Shown piece after piece: positions 21,392 through 29,760 of a DNA stretch of 64,000 nt. Under the pieces are notes generated by a model. The model worked only from the letters and a program-made list of their open reading frames with translations, searched no databases and had not been told where the DNA came from. Origin of the DNA: Terriglobales bacterium. GTDB taxonomy: Bacteria; Acidobacteriota; Terriglobia; Bryobacterales; Bryobacteraceae. The stretch covers positions 1 to 64,000 of the forward strand of contig JAJFUV010000240.1 in the NCBI GenBank assembly GCA_021372245.1, written 5' to 3'. The position numbers and the translations under genes were made by a program. Position 1 is the first letter of the stretch; every line of letters starts with the position of its first letter.

Positions 21392-22960
21392 TGCGTTGAC
21401 GATCCGATGTCCGTTGACCAGGCGGAGTCGGATGCTGAGCGGCAGACTGCGAATGACTGGTGGACGGGCACGATGAGCACCCGCCTCAATGACCTCCGCC
21501 ACGGGCACCGCGTCGTGATTCAGCAGCGGTTGCACGAGCAGGACACCACGGCGATCTGCCTGGAGCAAGGCGGCTACGTTCACCTTTGCCTGCCGGAAGA
21601 GTTTGAGCCGGATCGGGCGTGTTCGACCCCGATTGGGTGGAAAGATCCGCGAACTGAGCCGGGAGAACTTCTGTGGCCCGCCAAGATCACGCAGGTTGAG
21701 ATTGCGGACCTGAAAGTAAAACTTGGGTCATATCGCCACGCTGGACAATACCAGCAGCGCCCCTCTCCGGCCGCCGGCGGCATCTTCCAGCGTCACTGGT
21801 GGAGGTATTGGAAACGGCCCGGAACCGAACTTCCCCCGGTGCGCGTGAAACTGGCTGATGGGTCATGGGCTGAATACGAGGCGGTCGCGCTACCTCCACT
21901 GACAGAGCAGATCCAATCCTGGGACTGCACATTCAAAGACACCGTGGGAGCTGACTTTGTATGCGGTGGTGTGATCGGGAGCCGCGGTGCTGACCGGTTC
22001 GTTCTGGCTGTCGAGAAAGAGCGCATGGACTTCCCGGCGACTTGCGCGGCGATCGAGCGCATGAGTGAGCGGTTCCCCGCGGCGGCGGCGAAACTCATTG
22101 AGGACAAGGCCAATGGCCCGGCGGTGATTTCTTCCCTGAAGGGCCGAATCAGCGGACTGATTCCAATTAACCCGGAGGGCGGCAAGATTGCCCGCGCGCA
22201 CGCAGTTTCCCCGATGGTCGAGGCTGGCAACGTCTACCTTCCACACCCCGGCATCGCGTCCTGGGTGGGTGATTTCATCGAAAGCCTTGCGTCCTTCCCG
22301 AACGCAGCGCATGACGATGACGTGGACATGCTCACGCAGGCACTCGCGCGCCGAGTCACTGGTATCTTCCCGGTGGCCGAGGAAGACATTGTGGTGCAGC
22401 CATTTGAGATTCCCGATACTTGGCAGCGCGCTTTCGGCATGTGCGTGGGACCCCAAGCGGTCGGCGTCGTGTGGGGCGCGAGAGATCCCCAGTCCGACAA
22501 GGTGTATCTCATCGACGAGTACTTCCGCGAACAGGCTGACCCAACAATCCACGCAGCGGAGATTCAGAAACGTGGGAAATGGATTCCCGGCGCAATACAG
22601 GCCCGCCACGCGCGTTCCGACGTGGACCGCAGGCGAATCCGCAATGCCTATCAGGAGATGGGCCTAGACCTCACGGAAGCCCGTGGCAAGGCCGAATCGG
22701 GGCTGGAAGAGATGAGTGCGGCGATGGCGTCCGGACACCTAAAGGTCTTCGCAACACTGTCCCGCTGGAGGGAAGAGTTCCGCGTCTATCGCCGCGATGA
22801 CCGGAACCGGATCGTGAACGAATCCGAGAGTTACTGCCAGAACGCCGCGCGGCATTTCTGGACGACCGGCTTCGACATCATGAAGGTTCCCCCCTCCAAA
22901 GACAAACCCAAATTCCGCGCCCTAGACTACAGCGACCTCCGCGGCGCGTGGATGAGTTAA
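21269..22960 (+). CDS. Split-intein C half fused to large terminase C-terminal part
   Basis: 563 residues from ATG 21269 (AGAGAAG upstream). Residues 1-41 are IntC; Cys42 is the +1 extein residue and CVDDPMSVDQAESD continues Walker B. QQRLHEQD is likely the coupling motif. The RNase H-like nuclease follows: QSWDCTFKD, IEDKANGP, HDDDVDMLTQAL. After it there is a further domain of about 195 residues (from FEIPDTWQRAFGMC to the end) that itself resembles a terminase nuclease domain (VWGARDPQSDKVYLIDEY, SGLEEMSAAMASGHLKVF, NRIVNESESYCQNAARHFW). Spliced TerL would have about 697 residues. Confidence 0.9.
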   Translation: MSINRGVVTSVRRLGFDGKPTYNLAVSPTHNYFANGVLVHNCVDDPMSVDQAESDAERQTANDWWTGTMSTRLNDLRHGHRVVIQQRLHEQDTTAICLEQGGYVHLCLPEEFEPDRACSTPIGWKDPRTEPGELLWPAKITQVEIADLKVKLGSYRHAGQYQQRPSPAAGGIFQRHWWRYWKRPGTELPPVRVKLADGSWAEYEAVALPPLTEQIQSWDCTFKDTVGADFVCGGVIGSRGADRFVLAVEKERMDFPATCAAIERMSERFPAAAAKLIEDKANGPAVISSLKGRISGLIPINPEGGKIARAHAVSPMVEAGNVYLPHPGIASWVGDFIESLASFPNAAHDDDVDMLTQALARRVTGIFPVAEEDIVVQPFEIPDTWQRAFGMCVGPQAVGVVWGARDPQSDKVYLIDEYFREQADPTIHAAEIQKRGKWIPGAIQARHARSDVDRRRIRNAYQEMGLDLTEARGKAESGLEEMSAAMASGHLKVFATLSRWREEFRVYRRDDRNRIVNESESYCQNAARHFWTTGFDIMKVPPSKDKPKFRALDYSDLRGAWMS

Positions 22961-23001
22961 CGGTCACTGCCCGGACATTACGAGAGGAGCCGGACGGGGT
23001 A

Positions 23002-23037
23002 GCGCGGCTGAAAACACCCGGCAACAGAAAGCCGCGC
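23002..23037 (+). promoter_or_regulatory. Leader hairpin before the small head-module genes
   Basis: GCGCGGCT (23002-23009) pairs perfectly with AGCCGCGC (23030-23037), 20-base loop, in the 94-base gap after terminase and just before the AAAGGAG site of the next gene. No T-run, so processing or translational control is more likely than termination. Confidence 0.45.
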
Positions 23038-23054
23038 ACTAAAGGAGAACTCCC

Positions 23055-23303
23055 ATGATGACCACCATGAAAGGCAGCGGCGCTTCCCCCGTGAATCCCG
23101 GCGAAATCAAGCGCATCTCCGTCGAGCGAGCCGCCAACGGCTTCACCGTCGAGATCCGGCGCAAAGAGAAGCCCGTGAAGGCGAACCAACTCTACGACTT
23201 CGACGCCAACACGGAAAACCTCGTCTTCAACGACCTGGAGGCGATGCTGGACGGCATCCGCAAGGCGTTCGGGGCGAAGGCGGAGAAGAAGGCCGAGGGG
23301 TAA
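23055..23303 (+). CDS. Conserved small phage protein
   Basis: 82 residues; ATG 23055 after AAAGGAGAA. Reads NPGEIKRISVERAANGFTVE, RRKEKP, then LVFNDLEAMLDGIRKAFG. This order is common among small proteins near the portal gene of P22-like phages; no function known. Confidence 0.65.
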   Translation: MMTTMKGSGASPVNPGEIKRISVERAANGFTVEIRRKEKPVKANQLYDFDANTENLVFNDLEAMLDGIRKAFGAKAEKKAEG

Positions 23304-23307
23304 GCGC

Positions 23308-23544
23308 GTGCCCTGGACAGCCGCCGAGGCTGCGGCCAAGACCCACAAGGCTAACACGCCCGCTAAGCGGAAAGCCTGGGCCGCTCAAGCCAACGCAATC
23401 CTCGCTCGCACAGGAGATGAAGCCATGGCGATCAAGATAGCCAACTCGCATGCCGCCGACACCTCGGCCCAAGACAAGCCCGTCTCGCTGGCGGACATGA
23501 TGACGGCGGCGGTGAAGGCGCGGAGGAAGAGGAGCAAAAAGTGA
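23308..23544 (+). CDS. Conserved small basic protein
   Basis: 78 residues from GTG 23308. PWTAAEAAAKTHKANTPAKR and ANAILARTGDEAMAIKIAN match a small phage/bacterial family that begins PW and contains 'TGDE..AI..AN'. Ends in a basic tail (KARRKRSKK). Overlaps the next GTG start. Role unknown. Confidence 0.65.
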   Translation: MPWTAAEAAAKTHKANTPAKRKAWAAQANAILARTGDEAMAIKIANSHAADTSAQDKPVSLADMMTAAVKARRKRSKK

Positions 23545-23753
23545 GCCAGTTCCACCTCAAGCCCCGCCGCACCACCGCCGAGAGGCGTGACGCCACGAAT
23601 GAGCGCGAACTGCGTAAACTCGCCGCCCGCATCCCCGACGAAGCCGCGCTCGAAAAGATCCTCGACTCCTGTAGGCCCGGTATGCGCGAGGCTGTGCGGG
23701 AACACCTGAAGCCGTACCTGTCGTTTCGTTTGCCCGAAACTTCCGTGGTCTAG
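23541..23753 (+). CDS. Small hypothetical protein
   Basis: 70 residues from a GTG start overlapping the preceding stop. Basic N-terminus and a helical core (ELRKLAARIPDEAALEKIL) with REHLKPYLSFRL at the end. Confidence 0.6.
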   Translation: MSQFHLKPRRTTAERRDATNERELRKLAARIPDEAALEKILDSCRPGMREAVREHLKPYLSFRLPETSVV

Positions 23754-23755
23754 GA

Positions 23756-23986
23756 ATGAGCACCCTACTCGTGAGAGACGCCGATATCGCCGCAGCGAAC
23801 CAGATAGGTGCGGACCTTCTTTTGATCCGAAAAGAATTGCTGATGTTCCCGCGAGGCGAAAACCCCCAGTCAAATCCGGCGATTGCACGGTTGCTCGGTA
23901 AGCAACGAGCGCTGCTGGTCGCATACCGCGCACTTTCCAGCAAGCGCCCACGTTTCATTCGTGGCGGACTAGTTAGCCCCAAGTAA
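23756..23986 (+). CDS. Small hypothetical protein
   Basis: 76 residues, start two bases after the preceding stop. Mostly helical (DIAAANQIGADLLLIRKELL) with a short basic C-terminus. No family recognised. Confidence 0.55.
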   Translation: MSTLLVRDADIAAANQIGADLLLIRKELLMFPRGENPQSNPAIARLLGKQRALLVAYRALSSKRPRFIRGGLVSPK

Positions 23987-24028
23987 AACAAAGCAGTCCC
24001 TCCCCTCCCCAACAAAGCGAGTTCCCCA

Positions 24029-26218
24029 ATGATGCCGACGCCCCCGTCCGCCGATTCGCGGTACGTCACGCCTGCTTACGGCGACAACCCCGTAGCGATG
24101 CGTGGCTCCGAACCCTTGCCTGACGAGGAGAAGACCGCGCGCCAGGCGAAAGAGGAGTTCCTGCGGACAGCACTTGAGCGGTGGCAGTTGGCTGCGGATG
24201 CCGAGGCGGAGATCCGGCGTGAGGCGCTTGAGGATCTGGAGTTCTACAGCGGGAAACAGTGGCCCGAAGGCATCATGGCCGACCGGATGAAGGCTGGCCG
24301 CCCCTGCCTCACCATCAACCGGTTGAACCAGTTCGCAAACCAGATCATCAACCAGCAGCGGCAGTCGCGGCCCGCAATCCAGGTCAACCCGGTAGACAAC
24401 GGCGCGGACCCCGAGACGGCCGAAATCCTTCAGGGCCTCACGCGCCATGTCGAACTGAACAGCCACGCGGACATCGCCTACGACACGGGCTTCATGTACG
24501 CAGTGATCGGGGGCTTCGGATACTACCGCATCCTCACGGAGTATGTTCCTGGCAGTTTCGATCAGGAAATTCTGCTCAAGCCGATTAAGAACCCCTTCAC
24601 GGTCTACTACGACCCGACCTGCGAGGAGCCGGACTACTCCGATGCCGAGTATGCCTTCATCGTCACGCACTTCACCCGGGCGAAATACAAGCGCCGGTTC
24701 AAGGATTCCGAAGTCGCGGGGCTGTCCAATTTCCAGAGCATCGGCGACGGCGAGAAATCCTGGTTCCAGGGCGGCAATATCCGGGTGGCCGAGTACTTCT
24801 GGGTGGAGAAGGTCAAGAAGACCCTGGTTTCGCTCACTGACGGGTCATCGATCTACGCAGAGGAACTGAAGCGGTTGGCGGGAGAGGGCAAAGGCCTCCC
24901 TGAAGGCGTTGACGTCGAGATACGCAACGGAAAGCCCGTCGAGCGCGAAGACGAAGTTCGCATCGTCCACTGGTGCCTGATGAACGCGCGGGAAATCCTC
25001 GAGGAGCGCATCTGGCCGGGGCAGTGGATCCCGATTATCCCGGTCCTGGGTGGCGAACTGATCGTTGATGGGCGCCGCAAGTTGTTCGGCATCGTGCGGT
25101 ACGCCAAAGACCCGCAGCGCCGGCTGAATTTCGAGACGTCCGCCATGACGGAGGCCATCGCGCTTGCACCGAAGGCTCCCTGGATTATCGCGGAAGGCCA
25201 GATCGAGGGCTATGAGCACCTCTACGAGACGGCGAACATTCGGACGTACTCTCATCTTCCGTACAAGCCCAAGAGCGTGGACGGCCAGCTCGTTCCACCT
25301 CCTATGCGGCAGACTGCGGAACCTCCCATTCAGGCGATCGCGGCGGCGAGAGCGACGGCAGAAGCGGACCTAAAGGCCACCACGGGCATCTACGACGCCT
25401 TCCTGGGTGCGCCGGGCCCCGAGCAGAGCGGCAAGGCCATCCTCGCGCGGCAGAGGCAGGGTGAGACGGCGAATTTCAACCTGCTCGACAACCTGAACCG
25501 CGCCATCGAGTTCACCGGCAAGCAACTCATCGACCTGGAGCCGAAGATTTACGACCGTCCCGGGCGTGTGCTCCAGATTGTCGGCATCGACTCCACGCGG
25601 AAGTCCGTCGCCATTGGCGATCCGTACCAGAACAAAGACGGCGTAATGCGGATCTACGACCTCAACGTGGGCCGCTACGACGTGACCCTGAGCGTTGGTC
25701 AGTCCTACCAGTCCAAGCGCCAGGAGTTCGTGGAGAGTGCGTTGGCGCTGGTTCAGAACTCCCCGCAGATTGCCCCGATGATTATGGACCTCGTGGTCCG
25801 GCACTTCGATTGGCCCGGCGCCGCAGAGATTGCCGACCGGCTCAAGAAAATGCTGCCTCCGAACCTCCAGGAAGGCGAGGGCGCTGAGATGCCGCCGGAA
25901 GTCAAGGCGAAGGTAGATGCGCTCATGCAGCAGCACGAGGCGCTCACCGCGGAGTTGAACGCCGCGAACGAGGAACTCAAGAGTAAGCGAATGGAGCTTG
26001 AAAGCAAGGAGCGCATCGCGGAGATGCAAGCGAAGGTGGACCTGATCCTCGGCGAACTGAAGGCCAACGTGCAATCCGGTCAGGCCATGCTCCAGGCCGA
26101 AATGCAGTCCATCGCGCGGAAACTCGATCAACTCGACGCTGAGGCGCAGAGGCAGCACGAGATTGAGTTGGCGCAGCAGACGGCGGCGAGTGCGCCGGAG
26201 CCGACAGCGGCGGAGTAA
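24029..26218 (+). CDS. P22-type portal protein
   Basis: 729 residues, the length of P22 gp1-type portals (about 725). Conserved early segment: LEDLEFYSGKQWPEG, then GRPCLTINRLNQFANQI and RPAIQVNPVDNGADPETAEI (about 110-130). NPFTVYYDPTCEEPDYSDAE follows, and a long coiled-coil end (600-715) fits the portal barrel. Twelve copies form the DNA entry ring at one capsid vertex, docking terminase during packaging and the tail afterwards. Confidence 0.95.
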   Translation: MMPTPPSADSRYVTPAYGDNPVAMRGSEPLPDEEKTARQAKEEFLRTALERWQLAADAEAEIRREALEDLEFYSGKQWPEGIMADRMKAGRPCLTINRLNQFANQIINQQRQSRPAIQVNPVDNGADPETAEILQGLTRHVELNSHADIAYDTGFMYAVIGGFGYYRILTEYVPGSFDQEILLKPIKNPFTVYYDPTCEEPDYSDAEYAFIVTHFTRAKYKRRFKDSEVAGLSNFQSIGDGEKSWFQGGNIRVAEYFWVEKVKKTLVSLTDGSSIYAEELKRLAGEGKGLPEGVDVEIRNGKPVEREDEVRIVHWCLMNAREILEERIWPGQWIPIIPVLGGELIVDGRRKLFGIVRYAKDPQRRLNFETSAMTEAIALAPKAPWIIAEGQIEGYEHLYETANIRTYSHLPYKPKSVDGQLVPPPMRQTAEPPIQAIAAARATAEADLKATTGIYDAFLGAPGPEQSGKAILARQRQGETANFNLLDNLNRAIEFTGKQLIDLEPKIYDRPGRVLQIVGIDSTRKSVAIGDPYQNKDGVMRIYDLNVGRYDVTLSVGQSYQSKRQEFVESALALVQNSPQIAPMIMDLVVRHFDWPGAAEIADRLKKMLPPNLQEGEGAEMPPEVKAKVDALMQQHEALTAELNAANEELKSKRMELESKERIAEMQAKVDLILGELKANVQSGQAMLQAEMQSIARKLDQLDAEAQRQHEIELAQQTAASAPEPTAAE

Positions 26219-26221
26219 ACC

Positions 26222-26404
26222 ATGTTCATCCTCACCCAAGACGATAGCTGCCACTGGTACGTGATACCGGAAGCCAGGAGCGCTGAATTCGATGCTTGGG
26301 TGGAATCTGATGACGCACAAGACGGGGGCGACCCGCCAGCGTGGGCTGTCCGAGTAAATGGCGCGTATAACCGCGTCAAGTTTCCGAGTTTCACGATTTC
26401 GTAA
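26222..26404 (+). CDS. Small conserved phage protein
   Basis: 60 residues. MFILTQDDSCHWYVIP and the ending PPAWAVRVNGAYNRVKF belong to a small beta-rich type often found in phage structural regions. Function unknown. Confidence 0.6.
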   Translation: MFILTQDDSCHWYVIPEARSAEFDAWVESDDAQDGGDPPAWAVRVNGAYNRVKFPSFTIS

Positions 26405-26407
26405 AGT

Positions 26408-26553
26408 TTTGCTGGCGTCAGCGTGGAAGGACATGCACAGAGGAAGCTAGGTCTGGAGGGTCCGCCCTGCTGCCCGACGCTTTACCGGTTACGGCGCGGT
26501 TAACCAAATATCGGGAAGTCCAGAGTCGGTTTCGAGCCCGGCACGCCAGCAAA
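26408..26553 (+). ncRNA. Candidate tRNA-like structured RNA
   Basis: In the 241-base gap between portal-side and scaffold genes. TTTGCTGGCGT (26408-26418) and ACGCCAGCAAA (26543-26553) form a perfect 11-pair closing helix. Directly before the 3' strand is a T-arm-like hairpin: 26525-26529 with 26538-26542, loop UUUCGAGC. Before that, TCTGGA (26452-26457) pairs with TCCAGA (26519-26524). The order is that of a tRNA or tmRNA with a large insert, but no anticodon arm or CCA is recognised. The gap continues to 26645 with a CGGGC/GCCCG hairpin (26616-26630) close to the scaffold start. Confidence 0.45.
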
Positions 26554-26645
26554 TAACCCCCACGACATTAAGTTTCACCCGAACCTACGGGCGGGTTCTC
26601 ACCCAAACACCCGGTCGGGCTATCAGCCCGGAAACAAGGAAGCAA

Positions 26646-27788
26646 ATGAGCATCGTTGTAACCACCACTGCGGACACCCCCGAGCAGGTCGCTGCCGTTA
26701 TCGAACGCGCCGGGATGAAACCCGAGACGGTCGAAACGACAGAGAAACCCGCCGAGACTCCCGCCGTGGAGAAACAAGAAGCACCCGCTCCCGCCGAAGC
26801 GAAAACGGAGGAGGGCAAAACTGAGGGTACCCCGGAAACACCCAAGGACCAGGAGAAACCGAAGGGAGAGCACGAGGAAGAGGACGACGTAGAGGAACCC
26901 GAACGCGACGAAAAGGGCCGCTTCAAGGGTAAGGGAGTCCAGAAAAAAATCGACAAGCTCACGCGGGAACGCTACGAGGAGCAGGGAGCGCGGAAGGCCG
27001 CAGAAGCAAAGCTCGCCGACCTCGAAAAGCAACTCGCGGAGTTGAAAAACACGGCTGCGAAGCCGGAGGACACCAAGGAACCCGAGAAGAAGGAGCCCGC
27101 TGCGGAGAAAGCGCCCGAGAAACCCGAACCCAAACTGAAGGACTTCATCGACCAGCACGAGTCGTATGAAGACGCCCTGGAGGCTTGGACAAAGGCACGT
27201 GACGAGTGGAGGGAGCAGAAACGGACCTCCGACCTCGAAGCGAAGATCGCGGATCTCGAAGCGAAACTCAACAAGAAAGGCGAAACGGATCGCCAGCAGC
27301 AAGCCGCCGCGCAGGAGTGGGCCGAGCGCATCGACGCCGCCCGCGAGAAGTACTCCGACTGGGACGCCTCCGTCGAGGCCGCGAAAAACGAGAACATCAT
27401 GATCCAGCCCGCACCACAGGCTGCGATCCTGGACTCGCCCATCGCGACCGACATCCTCTATCACCTCGCCAAGAATCCCGCTGAGGCCAAGCACATCGCG
27501 GGCCTGTCCGACCTCGCCGCAATTCGCGCGATCGGCAAGCTCGAAGCGAAACTCTCCGCCGAGCCGGAAAAGAAGCCGGAACCGGAGAAGCCCAAGCCCG
27601 CGGAGAAGGCTCCCGAAAAGACTCCTGAACCACCGAAACCCCGACCCAGCGCAGCACCGGAGCCAATCAAGCCGGTAGGAACCACGTCCGCGAATACCGC
27701 GGCCCTGGACCCCTACAAGGACGCTGAGCGGATGACGCCGCAGCAATGGCACGAATGGCGCGAGAAACAGCGCCAGAATCGCCGGTAA
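26646..27788 (+). CDS. Scaffold/capsid assembly protein
   Basis: 380 residues, extremely rich in Glu, Lys, Ala and Pro, with coiled-coil segments (RKAAEAKLADLEKQLAELK; SDLEAKIADLEAKLNKK). Placed directly between portal and coat genes, which is the scaffold position in P22-like phages. Scaffolds line the prohead and leave before or during packaging. The C-terminal end (RMTPQQWHEWREKQRQNRR) is basic and helical, as expected for the coat-binding end of P22-type scaffolds. Confidence 0.88.
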   Translation: MSIVVTTTADTPEQVAAVIERAGMKPETVETTEKPAETPAVEKQEAPAPAEAKTEEGKTEGTPETPKDQEKPKGEHEEEDDVEEPERDEKGRFKGKGVQKKIDKLTRERYEEQGARKAAEAKLADLEKQLAELKNTAAKPEDTKEPEKKEPAAEKAPEKPEPKLKDFIDQHESYEDALEAWTKARDEWREQKRTSDLEAKIADLEAKLNKKGETDRQQQAAAQEWAERIDAAREKYSDWDASVEAAKNENIMIQPAPQAAILDSPIATDILYHLAKNPAEAKHIAGLSDLAAIRAIGKLEAKLSAEPEKKPEPEKPKPAEKAPEKTPEPPKPRPSAAPEPIKPVGTTSANTAALDPYKDAERMTPQQWHEWREKQRQNRR

Positions 27789-27856
27789 CTCCGCAGGGTC
27801 ACAGCCGCAGCCCGCTTAGTAAGTGGGGCTGAATAACGCCGGGAGGCGTAATAGCA

Positions 27857-29086
27857 ATGCCGCACACTCCTTTGACCATCAGCATGATTACTCAGGAAGC
27901 CCTGGATGTGCTGAAGAACAACCTCGTCATGGGGAAACTCGTGAACCGGGGATTCGATGAGAAATATGCCCAGGTGGGCGCCAAAATCGGCGACACACTG
28001 AGTGTCCGCCTGCCCCCGCGCTACACCGTGGGCTTCGGGGCCACGATGGTCCCGCAGGACTTCACCGAGACGTCCACGCAGGTCGTGCTGAATAAGCAGG
28101 CGCACATCGGCCTGTCCTTCACCTCGAAGGAACTCCTGCTGGACATCGACGCCTTCAGCGAGCGCGTCCTGGCTCCCGCCGTGTCGCAGCTCGCCAACCA
28201 GATGGATTCCGACGTCCTCGGCCTCTACAAGCAGGTGCCGCGGTTCGTCGGTGTCCCCGCGACCGTTCCCGCCGACCTCGACGTGTACCTGAACGCCAAG
28301 GCCGCGCTGGCGAACGCAGGTGCCCCCATCGACGACAAGCTCGCCGTGGTCATCAACCCGACCATGGAAGCGAAGATCGCCTACGCCCTGAAGGACCGCT
28401 TCCACTCCGCCTCCCAGGTCTCCATGGCCTTCGAGAAGGGCAAGATCACGGATGCGGCCGGCTTCAAGTGGTACATGGACCAGAACTGCCCGAGCCACGC
28501 CGTAGGTGCGCTCGGTGCCAGCAACCCGACCGTGAAGGCCGCTCCCGCCGCAGGTGCGACCACGCTGTCCACGCAGGCGTGGGCTGCCGGCGGGATCCTG
28601 AATGAAGGCGACATCATCACCATCGCCGACTGCTACGAGGTCAACCCGCAGAACCGGCAGAGCACCGGGGAACCCCAGAAGTTCACGGTGACGTCGCTCT
28701 GCACGGCTGACGGCGCGGGCGACATGGCCGTCACCGTGTCCCCGGCTATCACCGCCACGGGCGCGTTCCAGACGGTCGATTCCGTCCCGGTGATCGGCAA
28801 GGCCATCTCCGTGTTCGGGAAGGGCACGGCGGACTTTGGCACCATCGCTGGCGTTACCCACCGCGAAGGTCTCGCGTTCCACCGCGATGCCCTCGTGCTG
28901 GCTTGCGCCGACCTTCCGCTGAATGACGCGGCCAAGGGGAGCCGGGTGTCCGATACCGACTTCGGCCTGAGCCTGCGCGTGATGCGCGACTACGACATCA
29001 TGCACGACCTCAACATCTGGAGGCTGGACGTTCTGTACGGAGTCCGCTGCGTTCGGCCGGAGTTGGCCGTCCGCATTCTGTCCTGA
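27857..29086 (+). CDS. P22-type major coat protein
   Basis: 409 residues (P22 coat: 430). LTISMITQEALDVLKNNLVM and GFDEKYAQVGAKIGDTLSVR near the N-terminus, SFTSKELLLDIDAFSERVLAPA and later LRVMRDYDIMHDLNIWRLDVLYG are the pattern of P22 gp5-like coats (HK97 fold). It would form the icosahedral shell. A central segment (about 215-300, Ala/Thr-rich) is probably the inserted surface domain. Confidence 0.93.
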   Translation: MPHTPLTISMITQEALDVLKNNLVMGKLVNRGFDEKYAQVGAKIGDTLSVRLPPRYTVGFGATMVPQDFTETSTQVVLNKQAHIGLSFTSKELLLDIDAFSERVLAPAVSQLANQMDSDVLGLYKQVPRFVGVPATVPADLDVYLNAKAALANAGAPIDDKLAVVINPTMEAKIAYALKDRFHSASQVSMAFEKGKITDAAGFKWYMDQNCPSHAVGALGASNPTVKAAPAAGATTLSTQAWAAGGILNEGDIITIADCYEVNPQNRQSTGEPQKFTVTSLCTADGAGDMAVTVSPAITATGAFQTVDSVPVIGKAISVFGKGTADFGTIAGVTHREGLAFHRDALVLACADLPLNDAAKGSRVSDTDFGLSLRVMRDYDIMHDLNIWRLDVLYGVRCVRPELAVRILS

Positions 29087-29089
29087 GTG

Positions 29090-29137
29090 CCGTAACTCCC
29101 AGTCGGATAATACGGTTACGGCTACGGTTGCTATACT
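29090..29137 (+). promoter_or_regulatory. Promoter/operator region before the HNH gene
   Basis: Contains CCGTAAC (29090-29096), GATAAT (29106-29111), GTTACGG (29115-29121) and TATACT (29132-29137, seven bases before the ATG). Two possible -10 boxes and inverted copies of the CCGTAAC motif suggest a regulated promoter, distinct from the coat transcript. Confidence 0.5.
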
Positions 29138-29143
29138 GTAATC

Positions 29144-29758
29144 ATGGATCGTATATGCCGACATTGCGGGCGGGTCATACCTCCCGCCCGCAAACCATCC
29201 GAGTACGCGAAGCGCGAGTTCTGCTCCCGCGAGTGCTCAAGCACATGGCACCGCGAGGATATTACGCACTTGCTGAAAAAGGTAAAGGTGAACCCGGGAA
29301 CAGGGTGTCATATCTGGACTGGTTATACCGACCAGAAGGGGTATGGGCACTGTGGGCACCAGGGAAAGGTTCGGGTTGTGCACCGCGTCATCTGGGAGTA
29401 CCGCAATGGCCCGGTTCCAGAAGGTCTTCAACTCGACCATCTCTGTGCAGTGAAATCCTGCTGCAACCCAGAACATCTCCGTGCCGTGACGGCTCGCGAA
29501 AACAGCCTCGCCGACACCAGTAACAATATGGCCGCTCGAAACTTCAGGCGGTTGGTATGCCCGAAGTGCGGTGGGCCGTATAGCCAATTTCCTAACGGCG
29601 TGCGCTACTGCAAGCCATGCCGAAACAAGAAAATGATGGAGACGCAGCGCGTTCGCCGGGCGAATAGGAAACTGGGTATTCCATCCAATCAGGCCGGGTG
29701 CCGCAAGTGGTCCGATGAGCACCGCTTGCTGTACGACCTGCCACTTTCAGGAGTATGA
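29144..29758 (+). CDS. HNH homing endonuclease (free-standing)
   Basis: 204 residues. An N-terminal zinc knuckle (CRHCGRVI ... FCSRECSSTW), then the HNH core: GCHIWTGYTDQKGYG, VHRVIWEYRNGPVPEG, LQLDHLCAVKSCCNPEHL (His99, Asn108, His111). A second knuckle, CPKCGG ... YCKPCRNKK, follows. It sits between coat and head-fibre genes and has its own promoter, so it is likely a mobile gene. The core is of the same type as that in the HicB chimera. Confidence 0.9.
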   Translation: MDRICRHCGRVIPPARKPSEYAKREFCSRECSSTWHREDITHLLKKVKVNPGTGCHIWTGYTDQKGYGHCGHQGKVRVVHRVIWEYRNGPVPEGLQLDHLCAVKSCCNPEHLRAVTARENSLADTSNNMAARNFRRLVCPKCGGPYSQFPNGVRYCKPCRNKKMMETQRVRRANRKLGIPSNQAGCRKWSDEHRLLYDLPLSGV

Positions 29759-29760
29759 CA

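Noticed and set aside
26525..26553. Phage attachment site formed by a tRNA 3' end
   Set aside because: The T-arm-like sequence suggested it, but no integrase is nearby and the segment lies inside a larger closed structure within the late operon.
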